Assembly: GCF_003545815.1 (NCBI RefSeq)
Contig: NZ_PDUW01000003.1
Span: 124,001 to 188,000 of the forward strand
Length of the DNA: 64,000 nucleotides
Direction of reading: 5' to 3'
Source of the DNA: Pusillimonas caeni
Lineage (GTDB): Bacteria > Pseudomonadota > Gammaproteobacteria > Burkholderiales > Burkholderiaceae_B
Position numbers and translations under genes: made by a program. Positions 24,800 to 34,387 of the stretch are shown one piece after another. Under the pieces are notes generated by a model that saw nothing but the letters and a program-made list of their open reading frames with translations, had not been told where the DNA came from and did no database searches. The number at the start of each line of letters is the position of its first letter. Position 1 is the stretch's first letter.

Positions 24800-25513
24800 T
24801 TATGGAATGTGAGGTAATGGAGCGCGAATTGCATCGACACTCAGCGAGCTTTGGCGAGCCAGCTTGGCGGATTGCTGCTCGATAAGGGCTTTCTCAGACT
24901 CAAGTTGGCGCGAGAGCAAATCGGCCCGGATTTGATCTGCCTGGATGTTCGCTTGCTCCACCTGCAGCCTGGCCTGAAGATCGGAGATTGCCTTGGGGTC
25001 GGTGGCCAAATTGATCTGCTGCTGCAGCTGATCCAGCTGCTGCATCCGGGTCCCAATGCCTTCTTGCGCCTGCTCGAGCAGAGCTTGGCTTCGTAGGCCC
25101 AGATCCTCAACACGCCGCGAGAGCGCCTGGCTGTCGGCCGCGTAGTTTCCGGTGAGCCGTTCTTCGTTCCGGATGCGATCAACCGAATGCTGAATGGACC
25201 CCACAGAACTTTCCCCGCGCCTGAGCACACCGCGCACATCGGCCGGAATCGAATTGCGGATGGCGGGGTTGTTCAAGATGTCGCCCAGATTACGAGCCCC
25301 GGTGATGGCCTCGTACTGGCGGTGGGCGCTCTCCAGCTGAGCCTTGAGTGTTGCGATCTGCTCAAGATACTTCGCCAGTGACTCGGCGTGCTGTGCGGCT
25401 CGGGCGGCGATGCTCGCACCGTCGTTCACTGGAATCTGTCCATAAGCTGGCCAGGCGAGCGCCAGCAGGGTAGCGGCCGCCAATCGGCGAGGCGACTGAA
25501 GGGTGATGGTCAT
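24800..25513 (-). CDS. virB5: VirB5-type minor pilus protein
   Basis: 237 residues with a signal peptide (about 1-25, ATLLALAWPAYGQ). The mature part is a long helical coiled-coil domain (LAKYLEQIATLKAQLESAHRQY...) typical of VirB5/TraC. Tip adhesin of the conjugative pilus. Ribosome site AGGAG. It follows VirB4 by 15 bases. Confidence 0.9.
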   Translation of the reverse strand: MTITLQSPRRLAAATLLALAWPAYGQIPVNDGASIAARAAQHAESLAKYLEQIATLKAQLESAHRQYEAITGARNLGDILNNPAIRNSIPADVRGVLRRGESSVGSIQHSVDRIRNEERLTGNYAADSQALSRRVEDLGLRSQALLEQAQEGIGTRMQQLDQLQQQINLATDPKAISDLQARLQVEQANIQADQIRADLLSRQLESEKALIEQQSAKLARQSSLSVDAIRAPLPHIP

Positions 25514-25528
25514 GGGATGCTCCTTTGG

Positions 25529-27949
25529 CTAGGATTTGCCTAGCTGGGCGACTTTTTGACAATAGACAGGAACCCAATCTTGAGGATTGGGGCCAACCTC
25601 CTTGCGGGCGGCCTCGGCAAGCGCCGAGACGTCCTCTGAGCCAGAGAACACGAGCAGCGAGTCGGGACACGTGGACAGGTCCAGGGAGGCGGTCACGAGA
25701 CTATGACCTTGCTTAATCACAAACTTTCGGCTGAATTCGCCAAGGCCCCTGATCAGTTCGAATTCAGCTGGTGATAGCTTGAACCCCTCGACGTATTCGT
25801 CCTTGCTGGCCTTCGGATTAGGCAGGTAGATCGTGGTCGCTGACTGCTGCACCAGGGATTTGCCCACAGGATTTGCAAGAATGGCTTCGGGCTCTTGGGT
25901 TGCGAAGATGAAAATGCCGTTCTGCTTACGAATGGTACGAGACTTGTTTTGAGCAAGATCCTGAAAGTATGGGACTTTGAGCGGGTGCTGGACTTCATCG
26001 AACACATAGGCGAATCGCCTACCGTCAATCATGCCTTCTGTACGGTAGATCAGGTACGTGAGCGCAGCATCGCGAACAGGACCTTCCTCGAGGAACTCGG
26101 TCAGATCAAACCCGAACAAGTCGTGCCTGGTAAGGTCCAGCTCATCGGTCGGATTGTCAAACAACCACCCATTTTCATGGCCCTGACACCAGCGCTGTAG
26201 GCGTTCACGTAGGCTCAAGTCACCATCCTGGCCGGGGACGTTGGGAAGAAATCCGAGCAGCGCAGAAAGCCGGCGATCGGCCCGATCGACGAACTGCGTC
26301 AGCTGATCGATGGCTTGGGCGATGGTGCGTTGGTCGCGCAAGGACGTCTCTGTGTCGCCTTCACGCGCCAATTGAGTCGTTTGGCGCCGCATGAACGCAA
26401 GATTGCGCTCGTTCGGCTCCAATTGCAGATAGTTCCAGCCGGTCGGTACGCCAAGCTCCAACACAAAATATTTGCCGTCCATGGCTTCAACGGTGACTTG
26501 CAATCCGCGGTCTTTGTCAAAGACCGCACCGGTATAGCCCAACTTGCGGGCCTGGGTAAGGCAGTGTCCGAGCAGTACTGTCTTACCCGTACCCGAGGCG
26601 CCGACGATCATCGTGTTACCAAGCCGGCGCTTGCCTGTTTCGTCTACTTCGTCCAATGAACTGTGGAAGTTCATGAAGTAGGGCGTTCCACTATTTGTCT
26701 TGAGCATGGTGACCGCTGGCCCCCATGGGTTGCCGGCGGGCTTGCCAAACAGGTAGTTGTGAAATCCCGAGAAACTAAGAAAGCACTCAGACGTGATTGC
26801 GGCCGGCCTGGGTCGCCAGTGCCAGTTGCAGGGAAGCTGCGCGCGCCACGCGGCAATTGATGCCCGATCGACAACTTGGCCAATGATGCCGGCGTCACTT
26901 AAAACGCCGATGGCATCTGCGCAATGCCGCATTGTTTGATCACCGTCATCGCCAAAGACCATCATCGTGCAGTGATGCTCGCCCATGACAAACTTGCCCG
27001 CAGCGAGTTGGTCCAACGCAACGTCAAGTTCTGCGATCTGACTTCGGGAGTCGTCCGCGGCGTCCACGAGCCATTTGCGTTGTTTGGCGAGGGCAGCGCG
27101 ACCATCGGCCCGAGACATCGCAGAGAACGAGTGGGTCAGAATGAACTCGAACGGCAATGTAAGCAGGGAATTCAAATGACCCGGAGCGAGCTCATTGGTG
27201 TACTCGCGTATCTCGACCGTCGCAAATCGGCGTGATTGCGTCGTGCCCCGCAACTCACCCTGCGGGCCGTGCGTTGCAAAGAAGGGCCGGCTGCGCGGCA
27301 GATAGTCACACAGTCGAGCAGGCAAAACCGGAACAGGCGACACCGAGCCGTTGACGAGGAAGGCCAGAAACTCGGCGGCTTCGGAGAATCGCGTTCCTTT
27401 GCGTTCGACAATGGACAATAGCTCGGCATCATAACGGCGCAGGGTCGTTGCGAGTTTCCGGTTGATATCGTTCAACTGGTCAATGGCGTGGCGCTGCCAC
27501 ATCAGAACGTCGTCCCGGGTACGCCTTTCCATGCGACTGAAGAGCTTCATGGATGAGTCAACCATCATCCGCACGCTGGCCGTGAGATAGAGCTCATTGA
27601 CCATGGGCGGCTCACCTTGAAATACTTGGCGGTAAGCCTTGTCGTGTTGTGCCGAGAACCAATCTGGATACTGGCTCTCGGGATACTCCCGAGCACGACG
27701 CCGAACCAGGTGACTGTAGATACCAAAGCCACTGGGCAGGCCGCGAAGAAGGTTGTTGAGCTCATCCCTCCAGCGGGCCAGTTCAGATTCGGATATCCCC
27801 TCGAAAGTACGGCCGCCGATGCGCCAGGCGGATAAGTATTCCAGGGCTTTCGTACTAATAATCGTCGGCGTTACATGTTGGGAGTAGGGAATATGCTTGG
27901 ACACGCTGGGCTCCCAGACGGGCCGCCGCAGTTCAGCTGGATGGTTCAT
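25529..27949 (-). CDS. virB4: VirB4-type secretion ATPase
   Basis: 806 residues. The C-terminal ATPase has Walker A VGASGTGKTVLLGH (about 445-458) and Walker B FAYVFDEVQHPL (about 640), with IFIFATQEPEAI after it. The N-terminal half is the VirB4/CagE domain (ISTKALEYLSAWRIGGRTFEG near 30-50). Inner-membrane motor for pilus biogenesis and transfer; the largest and best-conserved virB gene here. Confidence 0.97.
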   Translation of the reverse strand: MNHPAELRRPVWEPSVSKHIPYSQHVTPTIISTKALEYLSAWRIGGRTFEGISESELARWRDELNNLLRGLPSGFGIYSHLVRRRAREYPESQYPDWFSAQHDKAYRQVFQGEPPMVNELYLTASVRMMVDSSMKLFSRMERRTRDDVLMWQRHAIDQLNDINRKLATTLRRYDAELLSIVERKGTRFSEAAEFLAFLVNGSVSPVPVLPARLCDYLPRSRPFFATHGPQGELRGTTQSRRFATVEIREYTNELAPGHLNSLLTLPFEFILTHSFSAMSRADGRAALAKQRKWLVDAADDSRSQIAELDVALDQLAAGKFVMGEHHCTMMVFGDDGDQTMRHCADAIGVLSDAGIIGQVVDRASIAAWRAQLPCNWHWRPRPAAITSECFLSFSGFHNYLFGKPAGNPWGPAVTMLKTNSGTPYFMNFHSSLDEVDETGKRRLGNTMIVGASGTGKTVLLGHCLTQARKLGYTGAVFDKDRGLQVTVEAMDGKYFVLELGVPTGWNYLQLEPNERNLAFMRRQTTQLAREGDTETSLRDQRTIAQAIDQLTQFVDRADRRLSALLGFLPNVPGQDGDLSLRERLQRWCQGHENGWLFDNPTDELDLTRHDLFGFDLTEFLEEGPVRDAALTYLIYRTEGMIDGRRFAYVFDEVQHPLKVPYFQDLAQNKSRTIRKQNGIFIFATQEPEAILANPVGKSLVQQSATTIYLPNPKASKDEYVEGFKLSPAEFELIRGLGEFSRKFVIKQGHSLVTASLDLSTCPDSLLVFSGSEDVSALAEAARKEVGPNPQDWVPVYCQKVAQLGKS

Positions 27950-27954
27950 GCGAT

Positions 27955-28335
27955 TTATGAGTCCTCATTACGACACCACGCCCGGCGCCGCTGATAGGGC
28001 GTTGGCGTGAAAGAGATGGCGTTCCAGTAGTGCTTGTTGCGTGCGAATAGCTTCGTGCGAACCCAAAGCTCTAGAACCCAGAATGCACGGTCATCGTTGC
28101 GGCTGATGATGGCCATAATGGGGTACAGGACGGCGACCAGGCCAAGCCAATAGAAATTGAACATGGCCAACCATCCGACACCCACAACCATGAAGATGAA
28201 AGCCCTGACAGGGACTCCGCCTTTGACCGTGGCTACACGAGTGGCACCCTTGAAAAGGGGCACATGGTTTGGGTCAATCGTCCGTTCTTTGGCCGGCGGA
28301 GTCGGCTGGCCTTGTGGAGTGGCGGCCCTTTTCAT
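27955..28335 (-). CDS. virB3: VirB3-type inner-membrane protein
   Basis: 126 residues. VPLFKGATRVATVKGGVPVR precedes a pair of membrane helices (about 45-85, FIFMVVGVGWLAMFNFYWLG), the VirB3 pattern. It overlaps virB2 by four bases and ends 5 bases before virB4, so the three are coupled. Works with VirB4 in pilus assembly. Confidence 0.9.
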   Translation of the reverse strand: MKRAATPQGQPTPPAKERTIDPNHVPLFKGATRVATVKGGVPVRAFIFMVVGVGWLAMFNFYWLGLVAVLYPIMAIISRNDDRAFWVLELWVRTKLFARNKHYWNAISFTPTPYQRRRAWCRNEDS

Positions 28336-28670
28336 GTGAAGAAGAGCTTAATGATCGCACCCACCAACACGCCGGCAAAGAAGACGCCGCCGCCCCACTG
28401 AATCAGCGTGTCTTTTCGGATTACATCGGCTGAGTAGAAGGCTCCCATGACGAGCCCAGCGATTGTGCAGAGAATTGGGATGATCAGCCAAAGCCATTCC
28501 CTGAACCGCTCGAGTACGCTTGTTCCCTGCTCGAGGCCGCCCAAGGACTGAGCCAGGCCAACTGCGGGTGTCATAAGCAGCGCACACGCGCACAGCAACA
28601 CGGCACAAATGTGAAGGACTTTCAAGTGATGACGGTATGCTCTCGGAGGAGAGTCGAACTGTTTGAGCAT
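28332..28670 (-). CDS. virB2: VirB2-type conjugative pilin
   Basis: 112 residues. A long signal/membrane segment (about 20-40, ICAVLLCACALLMTPAVGLAQ) ends in an ALA-type cleavage site, leaving a mature pilin of about 72 residues with two hydrophobic helices (WLWLIIPILCTIAGLVMGAF and GGGVFFAGVLVGAIIKLFF). Major subunit of the conjugative pilus. Confidence 0.9.
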   Translation of the reverse strand: MLKQFDSPPRAYRHHLKVLHICAVLLCACALLMTPAVGLAQSLGGLEQGTSVLERFREWLWLIIPILCTIAGLVMGAFYSADVIRKDTLIQWGGGVFFAGVLVGAIIKLFFT

Positions 28671-28783
28671 GAGAACCTCATAGGCGAACGCCGGCCACCG
28701 ATCGCAACCGGTACCGACGAGATTTAGATAAAAGGAAGAAAAAGGGCCAGGTGAGAGAGTTCGCCCGACAGGATTGCGTGGTG

Positions 28784-29482
28784 CTAAGGACGGCCGCGAT
28801 AGACGATGGAACCGACCTGCGCGCGCGCCTGAAAGGGGTCAGTGAACTGACCTACGCCTTGCGCCTTGAAGGCACTACGCTGGGTGCGGTTAAAGGCGCT
28901 TTGTGAGCTTTGGGCCGGTGTGGGCTCTTCCGCGTTGTCCAGTTTGCGTGGAGTGTCGTCAGATTGTTCCGTGACCTTGCCTCTATGTCCCCGGCTGGGC
29001 TTGGCAAGCGCCGGAACAGTAACTTTCGGGGCTGAGCCGACTCCCGCCACTACCTTGTCCACATAGCCGTTGGTGAAGCCATTCTGGTAGTTGCCGGTGT
29101 TGTAGCAACTGAGCGCGGCATAGAGGGCTTTCTCTGCCGCGAGCTTCTTGCTGGCGCCGTTGTAACAGTTGACAAGCACTCTTTGTGCGGCCTGCAAGTT
29201 GGTACAAGGGTCAAAGACGTTCTCGGGCGTAATTCCAAGCCACTCCCAGTTGGCACTGTTGATCTGTCCGTAGCCGGCATCAAAGTTTTTACCCTGCTCG
29301 AGCAGCTTTTTGACGGTTTGAACCGCTTCTTCCCGCGTCTTTGACTTGATGCTGCGATGGGGCTTTTCGTTCACACCGATAGCCAGGGGGTTAAAGGCGG
29401 ACTCATGGCGTACGATCGCCACCATGGTCGTGGTGTGTACCTCGGGGGCACATACTTTGGCTAGTTCAATGAAGTCAATCAT
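28784..29482 (-). CDS. virB1: VirB1-type lytic transglycosylase
   Basis: 232 residues. The SLT domain (about 8-140) has the catalytic Glu in VAIVRHESAFNPLAIG and the family block DAGYGQINSANWEWLG. The C-terminus (about 150-232) is charged and disordered. No clear signal peptide. Opens peptidoglycan for the transfer apparatus and, since the pil operon lacks its own transglycosylase, perhaps also for the thin pilus. Confidence 0.93.
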   Translation of the reverse strand: MIDFIELAKVCAPEVHTTTMVAIVRHESAFNPLAIGVNEKPHRSIKSKTREEAVQTVKKLLEQGKNFDAGYGQINSANWEWLGITPENVFDPCTNLQAAQRVLVNCYNGASKKLAAEKALYAALSCYNTGNYQNGFTNGYVDKVVAGVGSAPKVTVPALAKPSRGHRGKVTEQSDDTPRKLDNAEEPTPAQSSQSAFNRTQRSAFKAQGVGQFTDPFQARAQVGSIVYRGRP

Positions 29483-29493
29483 GGTCCGCTCAC

Positions 29494-30123
29494 CTACCAG
29501 CTGGAGTGGTTGTATCCATATCGCTCGGCCTCAAGCTGTCGCCGTTCAAGCTCGGCTTCGTACTTCACTCGCTCTGCTTCGTAGTCCTCTGGCGTTACCC
29601 AGTAACCACCGTCCTCATATGTGCCTAAGTAGACGGGGGCCGTGTCAACGAGATCCGTGTACTCATGTTGTACGTATGCCCCGCAGTACGAGGGCTTCTT
29701 GTTGCTCGTACGCACCCAGCCCCGTCCATATCCATCCGTGTACCAATTGCCCAGTACTCGATTCAAAGATGCGGCATCGCACCTTCCTGCGCCCTTTGAT
29801 ATCGCATCGGCCAATGAAGCCATTTGAGGCGTCTGCGAGGCGGTAGGGCATTGACGTAAGAAATCAAAGCGTGCAGCGATGGTGTCAGAAAGATATCTTT
29901 CGCTTATTCCATAGTAGTAAGACAGTGCAGGATTGCAGGCCGCCGTGGCGGGGCCAGCGCTCGAGGACAGGCAAAGAAGGGCTTCGCATGCGAGTCGTAC
30001 GGTTCCAGTGAACAGAGTGGAGTCCGCCTCTTGTGCTTGAGCTGTAGTTGGCGCTGTACTGCTAAGAGCAGCCAGAATTAGGCCGATCGCCCACAGCGAT
30101 CGTCCGCGTGAATGAATCAACAT
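29494..30123 (-). CDS. trbM: TrbM-like mating-pair protein
   Basis: 209 residues with a signal peptide (about 1-30, ending TTAQAQ). The mature N-terminal part has CEALLCLSS...CNPALSYYYGI and RFDFLRQCP, with paired cysteines, matching IncP TrbM. The C-terminal half has YTDGYGRGWVR, GAYVQHEY and an acidic/basic helical tail. It sits 11 bases upstream of virB1. TrbM is a periplasmic auxiliary of mating-pair formation. Confidence 0.8.
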   Translation of the reverse strand: MLIHSRGRSLWAIGLILAALSSTAPTTAQAQEADSTLFTGTVRLACEALLCLSSSAGPATAACNPALSYYYGISERYLSDTIAARFDFLRQCPTASQTPQMASLADAISKGAGRCDAASLNRVLGNWYTDGYGRGWVRTSNKKPSYCGAYVQHEYTDLVDTAPVYLGTYEDGGYWVTPEDYEAERVKYEAELERRQLEAERYGYNHSSW

Positions 30124-30249
30124 GTTTGATTCCTTGGAAAGAGAAGCAGGACGCGCTTGAACGGAAAGCTCGGTCGGATTTAACGATAGTTGAGCGGTAT
30201 CGCGTTACACCTGTAGAGTGCTTGAGCTCTCCTCAGCGTTCGATGAGAG

Positions 30250-31749
30250 CTACCATCGACAGTAGTCGGAAGGTGGGCAGCGGGTAATAGTGTCGACTGC
30301 AACCCAAGTTGCCCCGATACAAACGAGGTTGTATCCATACAATTGTTCCCTGACTTCACAGACCGTTCCTGAAGGGGAAGCGGGGCAGCTCTTGTAAGGG
30401 GCGGAGCGTGCGGGGCAGGAGGCCATATCAACCAGCCTGGAGCTACCCCCTGGTTTTGACCACCGGCCTGATTGACAAGAGACTAAGAGTCCAACACTTG
30501 TGCGTGCAACAAGCCCGTTGGGACTACAGGCTGCACCCTCGGTGACAACGCCGTTCAATTGCAGGTGCTCTCTGGCCGTCAGGCGGTTCCCGGTCATATT
30601 GCCGGTGGCAGTGATTGTTCCGCCCGCGCTCATATTGCCTGAGGCAGTAATGTGGCCCGACGCGCTAACGCTGCTTGACGTGCTGATATTGCCGTTTGCC
30701 ACTATGCTGCCTGAAGCACGGAAGGTTCCCGTTTGATCTATGCTGGCTACTTCGGAGGAGAATCCATTATTAACCCAGCGGAATTTGCCATTGATATTCT
30801 GTAGCCACATGGCCTGCCCGTTCGCGCCTGTGAACTGCATCCTTTGGCCTTGCCCCGCTACCCAAAACATCGCTGCGCTTTGGGTCCAGACGCCACCTTG
30901 GCAAGACATAGGATTCCCTGCGCTATCGCGGGCTACGGTTCCGGCCGGAGAACAGGCAGTGCCCTGGCTTACTACTCGGGTTAGGCGTGTTTCACCTGTT
31001 TGAACTACAGAAGCGTTATTCACAGCGTTGTTATTCATATCAATCGCGGTTGCCATCCGATTGACTTCAGGGCGTCCGGCTACAGCGCCTCGATGTAAAT
31101 AATCGTCTACCGTGCCTGCTTCGCTGTAGAAGAGACCGACGGCGAGATGCCCGGCTCCGGGAGATCCTCCAAAACCGGCGAGCGGAGCTTCCCAGCCACC
31201 GGCGTTCCCAATGGCCACGCTCGGCGAGCTTGAACGAATTGAACCGCCTGATGGAATCCTTCCGGCGATTCGAAGCAGTTCACCGTCGTCGATCGCCCGC
31301 CCTCCTTCCGTGACCACCATAGGTTCCAGGACGTTGCGTACATTAGCGCCAGAGCCTTGACGCACGTAACGCACGCGTACCGAATAGGACTGACCGTAAG
31401 GATTCCGTTGTGTGAGCTGAGGGCTCAAGTATCCTGTGCTGATCAACGTCGACAAGGGTATGGACGTAGCTGCGCCATTAAGGGGTAATGACGAGGTGAG
31501 CGTTGCATAATTGTCCTTCACATACTGGGCGGCGGCCAATGCAACCTTATCCATGTGCGAAGCGGTCTCATTGACCTGAGGAGTTGCCCGGTATTGCCTT
31601 AGCGCCGGCCCGAGCCCCTGGTGAAGTAGGACGATAATGGCCAGGGCCGCCAGCATGGACGGCAAGCCAAATCCAGATTCGCACCGGCGCGATTTGTCGG
31701 CAGAAAAGAATATTTCCGTCAATCTAGTTGATAGTCGCATGTTCTGCAC
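30250..31749 (-). CDS. pilV: PilV-type minor pilin/adhesin of the thin pilus
   Basis: 499 residues. Type IV prepilin-like leader CESG/FGLPSMLAALAIIVLL at about 22-45. The middle has Asn/Ser/Gly repeats of the form ASGNMSAGGTITATGNMTGN (about 345-390), as in R64 PilV. The cysteine-rich C-terminus ends RCPPSDYCRW. In R64 PilV caps the thin pilus and selects recipients through a DNA-inverted shufflon; I see no recombinase gene or alternative C-terminal cassettes here, so this tip is fixed. Confidence 0.88.
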   Translation of the reverse strand: MQNMRLSTRLTEIFFSADKSRRCESGFGLPSMLAALAIIVLLHQGLGPALRQYRATPQVNETASHMDKVALAAAQYVKDNYATLTSSLPLNGAATSIPLSTLISTGYLSPQLTQRNPYGQSYSVRVRYVRQGSGANVRNVLEPMVVTEGGRAIDDGELLRIAGRIPSGGSIRSSSPSVAIGNAGGWEAPLAGFGGSPGAGHLAVGLFYSEAGTVDDYLHRGAVAGRPEVNRMATAIDMNNNAVNNASVVQTGETRLTRVVSQGTACSPAGTVARDSAGNPMSCQGGVWTQSAAMFWVAGQGQRMQFTGANGQAMWLQNINGKFRWVNNGFSSEVASIDQTGTFRASGSIVANGNISTSSSVSASGHITASGNMSAGGTITATGNMTGNRLTAREHLQLNGVVTEGAACSPNGLVARTSVGLLVSCQSGRWSKPGGSSRLVDMASCPARSAPYKSCPASPSGTVCEVREQLYGYNLVCIGATWVAVDTITRCPPSDYCRW

Positions 31750-31762
31750 CGCTTAAAGTGGG

Positions 31763-32743
31763 CTACCTCGACGAAAGGGTCGAACGCCAGTACCTTGCCT
31801 TCTGCATCTGAATATCATCCTGAAGGGCAGCGAAGTTGCCTTCGCGGATCTTCCCTATGGCGCCCAGACAGGATTGATCGTCTCGATCCAAAACCAAGCA
31901 GTCCGAGCTAAAGCGGGGGATATGGCGGTCGCTGGAGTCGGTCACGTAAGTTTTGGTAAGGTGGACGATGCCAGCGATTGACATCGCTAGCCTGGAGCTA
32001 GCTTCTGTGCCGCTTGCCCCTCGCGCACGGAGGTAAGAGTGATATTTGTCGAGTGCTTCGGGGACTGACGAAGCGTGCATGGTGACCAAGACGGGCATAT
32101 CGGTATTGGCGACATCAAGGGCTTCAACTGCTGTGTCTGCATTTCGAATCTCACCTACGAGGATGAGATCCGCCCGTGATCGACGTACAAGTTGCAGTGC
32201 TGCCTGATACCCACCGAGTCTGCGCGAGATCGGGATCGAAACAATGCGGCCCGACCCGGCGCGGCCGGCCATCTGGACTTCCGCCGTCGGATCTTCCATG
32301 GCGACCCCTGTACCTCCTCGTTCCGAGACCCGATGAGCAAAGAGGCTTGATGCAGTCGTGGTCTTGCCTGTGCCAAAGCCGCCTGTGATAAGGATCAACC
32401 CATGCAGCTTTGGGCGCAGGCAGAAGGCCACGAACTGACCTGGCACGGGAAGCTTCTGTATGGGGCGTACCTGGGCATCGATACGCGACAAAAACCAGAC
32501 GGGTCCAACGTCTTGTTGCATGGCGGTGACCCGGAAGCGCATCCCTTCGTGAACGAGCGTGAACTCGGCATCAGCGGCCGAGGCGTCGCGACACATGGCA
32601 CGCAGCCTCTGCACATCGGCCGGACAGTCTGTTTCCACGTCATAGAGGCAAGTCTGTTCCGGCCCTTCAACCTTGATGTCGCAGAAGTCGGGCCCCAACA
32701 CAATGTCTACGAACTCCCGTTGTGAAAGACGCCCCATGTTCAT
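31763..32743 (-). CDS. PilT-like type II/IV secretion ATPase
   Basis: 326 residues, RecA-like ATPase with Walker A GGFGTGKTTTAS (about 120), an Asp-box region VAMEDPTAEVQ, Walker B LILVGEIRNADTA and His box VLVTMHASS. It resembles PilT-family ATPases but the first Walker base pattern (GFGTGKT) differs from the usual GPTGSGKS. It overlaps pilS (TAATG). A retraction motor is the natural inference; R64-type operons normally have only PilQ as ATPase. Confidence 0.8.
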   Translation of the reverse strand: MNMGRLSQREFVDIVLGPDFCDIKVEGPEQTCLYDVETDCPADVQRLRAMCRDASAADAEFTLVHEGMRFRVTAMQQDVGPVWFLSRIDAQVRPIQKLPVPGQFVAFCLRPKLHGLILITGGFGTGKTTTASSLFAHRVSERGGTGVAMEDPTAEVQMAGRAGSGRIVSIPISRRLGGYQAALQLVRRSRADLILVGEIRNADTAVEALDVANTDMPVLVTMHASSVPEALDKYHSYLRARGASGTEASSRLAMSIAGIVHLTKTYVTDSSDRHIPRFSSDCLVLDRDDQSCLGAIGKIREGNFAALQDDIQMQKARYWRSTLSSR

Positions 32744-33261
32744 TAGTAGGCCACGAAACTTAGGTCACTGGCACCTGCGTTACTGCAGGAAGGTACCGGT
32801 TCGGCGAACTCTCCGGTCGCCATCGCCGCCGTAACAAATCGGTCGCATGCCGAGGTCGGGACGCCGTTGTAAGCGATCTGCAGCTCACTTGCCGTTCCCG
32901 TCACAACGACGGTGCCGTTCCAACCGTTGCGCACAGTGCCGCCGGGATCTGCACCAGTCATAGATCCGAACGCTTGCATCCTTTGCAAAGCGGCATTGTT
33001 GACACTGGCATAGGAGCCTCCTGACTTGAGAGATTTGGAGGCGGAAGCAATCATCATTAGATTGTTGGTTTCGATCTGAACGGAAGTCCCCGATTTCATG
33101 TACTTGAAATATCCCCAGAGCGCGAGCGAGATCGCGGCAACGATGATAAGTCCGAACATCACAGAGGAAACGGACATTCCCCGTTCACGCTGCTTGCCGC
33201 CACGGGTGGGTCCGAGAAAGTGGCAAAGAAGCTTACGTTCAATAGACTGAAGTTGGTTCAT
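32743..33261 (-). CDS. pilS: PilS-type IVb major prepilin
   Basis: 172 residues from ATG 33261 (AGGTAA upstream). A long leader of about 28 residues ends in RERG/MSVSSVMFGLIIVAAISLAL, a type IVb processing site with Met at +1. The globular part has a C-terminal Cys pair (ACDRF...PSCSN) forming the D-loop. Major subunit of the thin pilus. The prepilin peptidase needed to process it is not in the window. Confidence 0.92.
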   Translation of the reverse strand: MNQLQSIERKLLCHFLGPTRGGKQRERGMSVSSVMFGLIIVAAISLALWGYFKYMKSGTSVQIETNNLMMIASASKSLKSGGSYASVNNAALQRMQAFGSMTGADPGGTVRNGWNGTVVVTGTASELQIAYNGVPTSACDRFVTAAMATGEFAEPVPSCSNAGASDLSFVAY

Positions 33262-33269
33262 GCTTTTAC

Positions 33270-34382
33270 CTATTTGATTGAATTGAAAATTAGTTCGATG
33301 ATGCTCAGAGCAAGCCAGAGCACCCAAAGAGCTACCCAGATAAGACCTATTCCAGTCGCCCGTTTGGCATACTTGTCAATCTGCGTGGCAGTGTCGTCCA
33401 GCCAGTTCTGGGAGTACTCGATTAGCGCTTCCGGCGCGCCAGAAAGCGAGTCGATGCTCTCAATGACAGGTAGCGCCTCCCAATCGGGGAAGTTGTGTCC
33501 GGCATTGCGAAGGGATCGGCCCAGTCCGTACCCTTGGCGAATCCCCAGCATCGCTGCTGATATCCGAGTCCGTAGCCACGGGTTAGCGTTCCTTGCCAGA
33601 GTACTGAGCGCAGTCTGAATAGGCACACCACTTCTTTGAAGCACTGCGAACGTATAGAGAAAGAGGGCGCCATGGATTCGTCTGTATAAGGACCAAGGTG
33701 GGTATCGATCGGCCTTGATCCTCCACGTTCCTTTCCATTGGCTTAGCGAATAAAGGATCGTCAAGACCGCGATTACCAGCATTGCAGCGCCGAGATACCA
33801 ATAGTTCGCCACCGCCATAGCCAACCAGACAAGAATCTGAGTACGCGTCGAGAACTGGGATAGGGTCCAGATGTCCATGCCAGGTAGGAACGAACTGCCG
33901 ATGAAATGAAGCATCCCAAAAACGACGAACGTCATGAATACAGGGTAAGCAGAAGCCATCATGGCCTTTGTCCACATCCCACTTTGCTGGCGAGTGAATC
34001 GGCCCAGCATCATGAAAGCTTCATCCGGTTTTCCGGAAGTTTCTCCCGCTAGCAGAATGGCGCGTTCGGCCGGCGGAAGCCATTCGTGTAGCGCGTCTGC
34101 CAATGACAAGTTCCGCCCTTGCATCCCGCTCTGCGCTACCGCGGCTATAACCGGCTGAAAGGGCTTTGACTTTCCGCCAAGCAGCGCATAGATCCGGTTG
34201 CCCAGTCGATGCCATATCGACTGGTAACCTTGATATGTGTCATACAGCTTCTGCAGTGCGTCGAGCTTACGGGCACCGGCGCGATGATAGAGGTACATCG
34301 CTCGGTAAAAATCCATTCGGTGATGCCGTTTGAAAGAGCTTCTTTTGGTGCGCCATTTGAACAGGCGAATCGTACTGTCCAT
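33270..34382 (-). CDS. pilR: PilR-type inner-membrane platform protein
   Basis: 370 residues, GspF/PilC family. Two T2SF domains; membrane helices near 150-175, 190-215 and 345-368. The motif LPPAERAILLAGETSGKPDEAF (about 103-124) is the domain signature. Anchors the assembly ATPase PilQ. It sits 5 bases from pilQ on one side and 9 from pilS on the other. Confidence 0.92.
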   Translation of the reverse strand: MDSTIRLFKWRTKRSSFKRHHRMDFYRAMYLYHRAGARKLDALQKLYDTYQGYQSIWHRLGNRIYALLGGKSKPFQPVIAAVAQSGMQGRNLSLADALHEWLPPAERAILLAGETSGKPDEAFMMLGRFTRQQSGMWTKAMMASAYPVFMTFVVFGMLHFIGSSFLPGMDIWTLSQFSTRTQILVWLAMAVANYWYLGAAMLVIAVLTILYSLSQWKGTWRIKADRYPPWSLYRRIHGALFLYTFAVLQRSGVPIQTALSTLARNANPWLRTRISAAMLGIRQGYGLGRSLRNAGHNFPDWEALPVIESIDSLSGAPEALIEYSQNWLDDTATQIDKYAKRATGIGLIWVALWVLWLALSIIELIFNSIK

Positions 34383-34387
34383 AATGA

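Noticed and set aside
29494-30560. Possible shufflon at the pilV 3' end (13-bp GGTTGTATCCATA occurs in pilV and in the trbM homologue)
   Set aside because: Only two short copies, both encoding YGYN in unrelated proteins; no recombinase or alternative cassettes.
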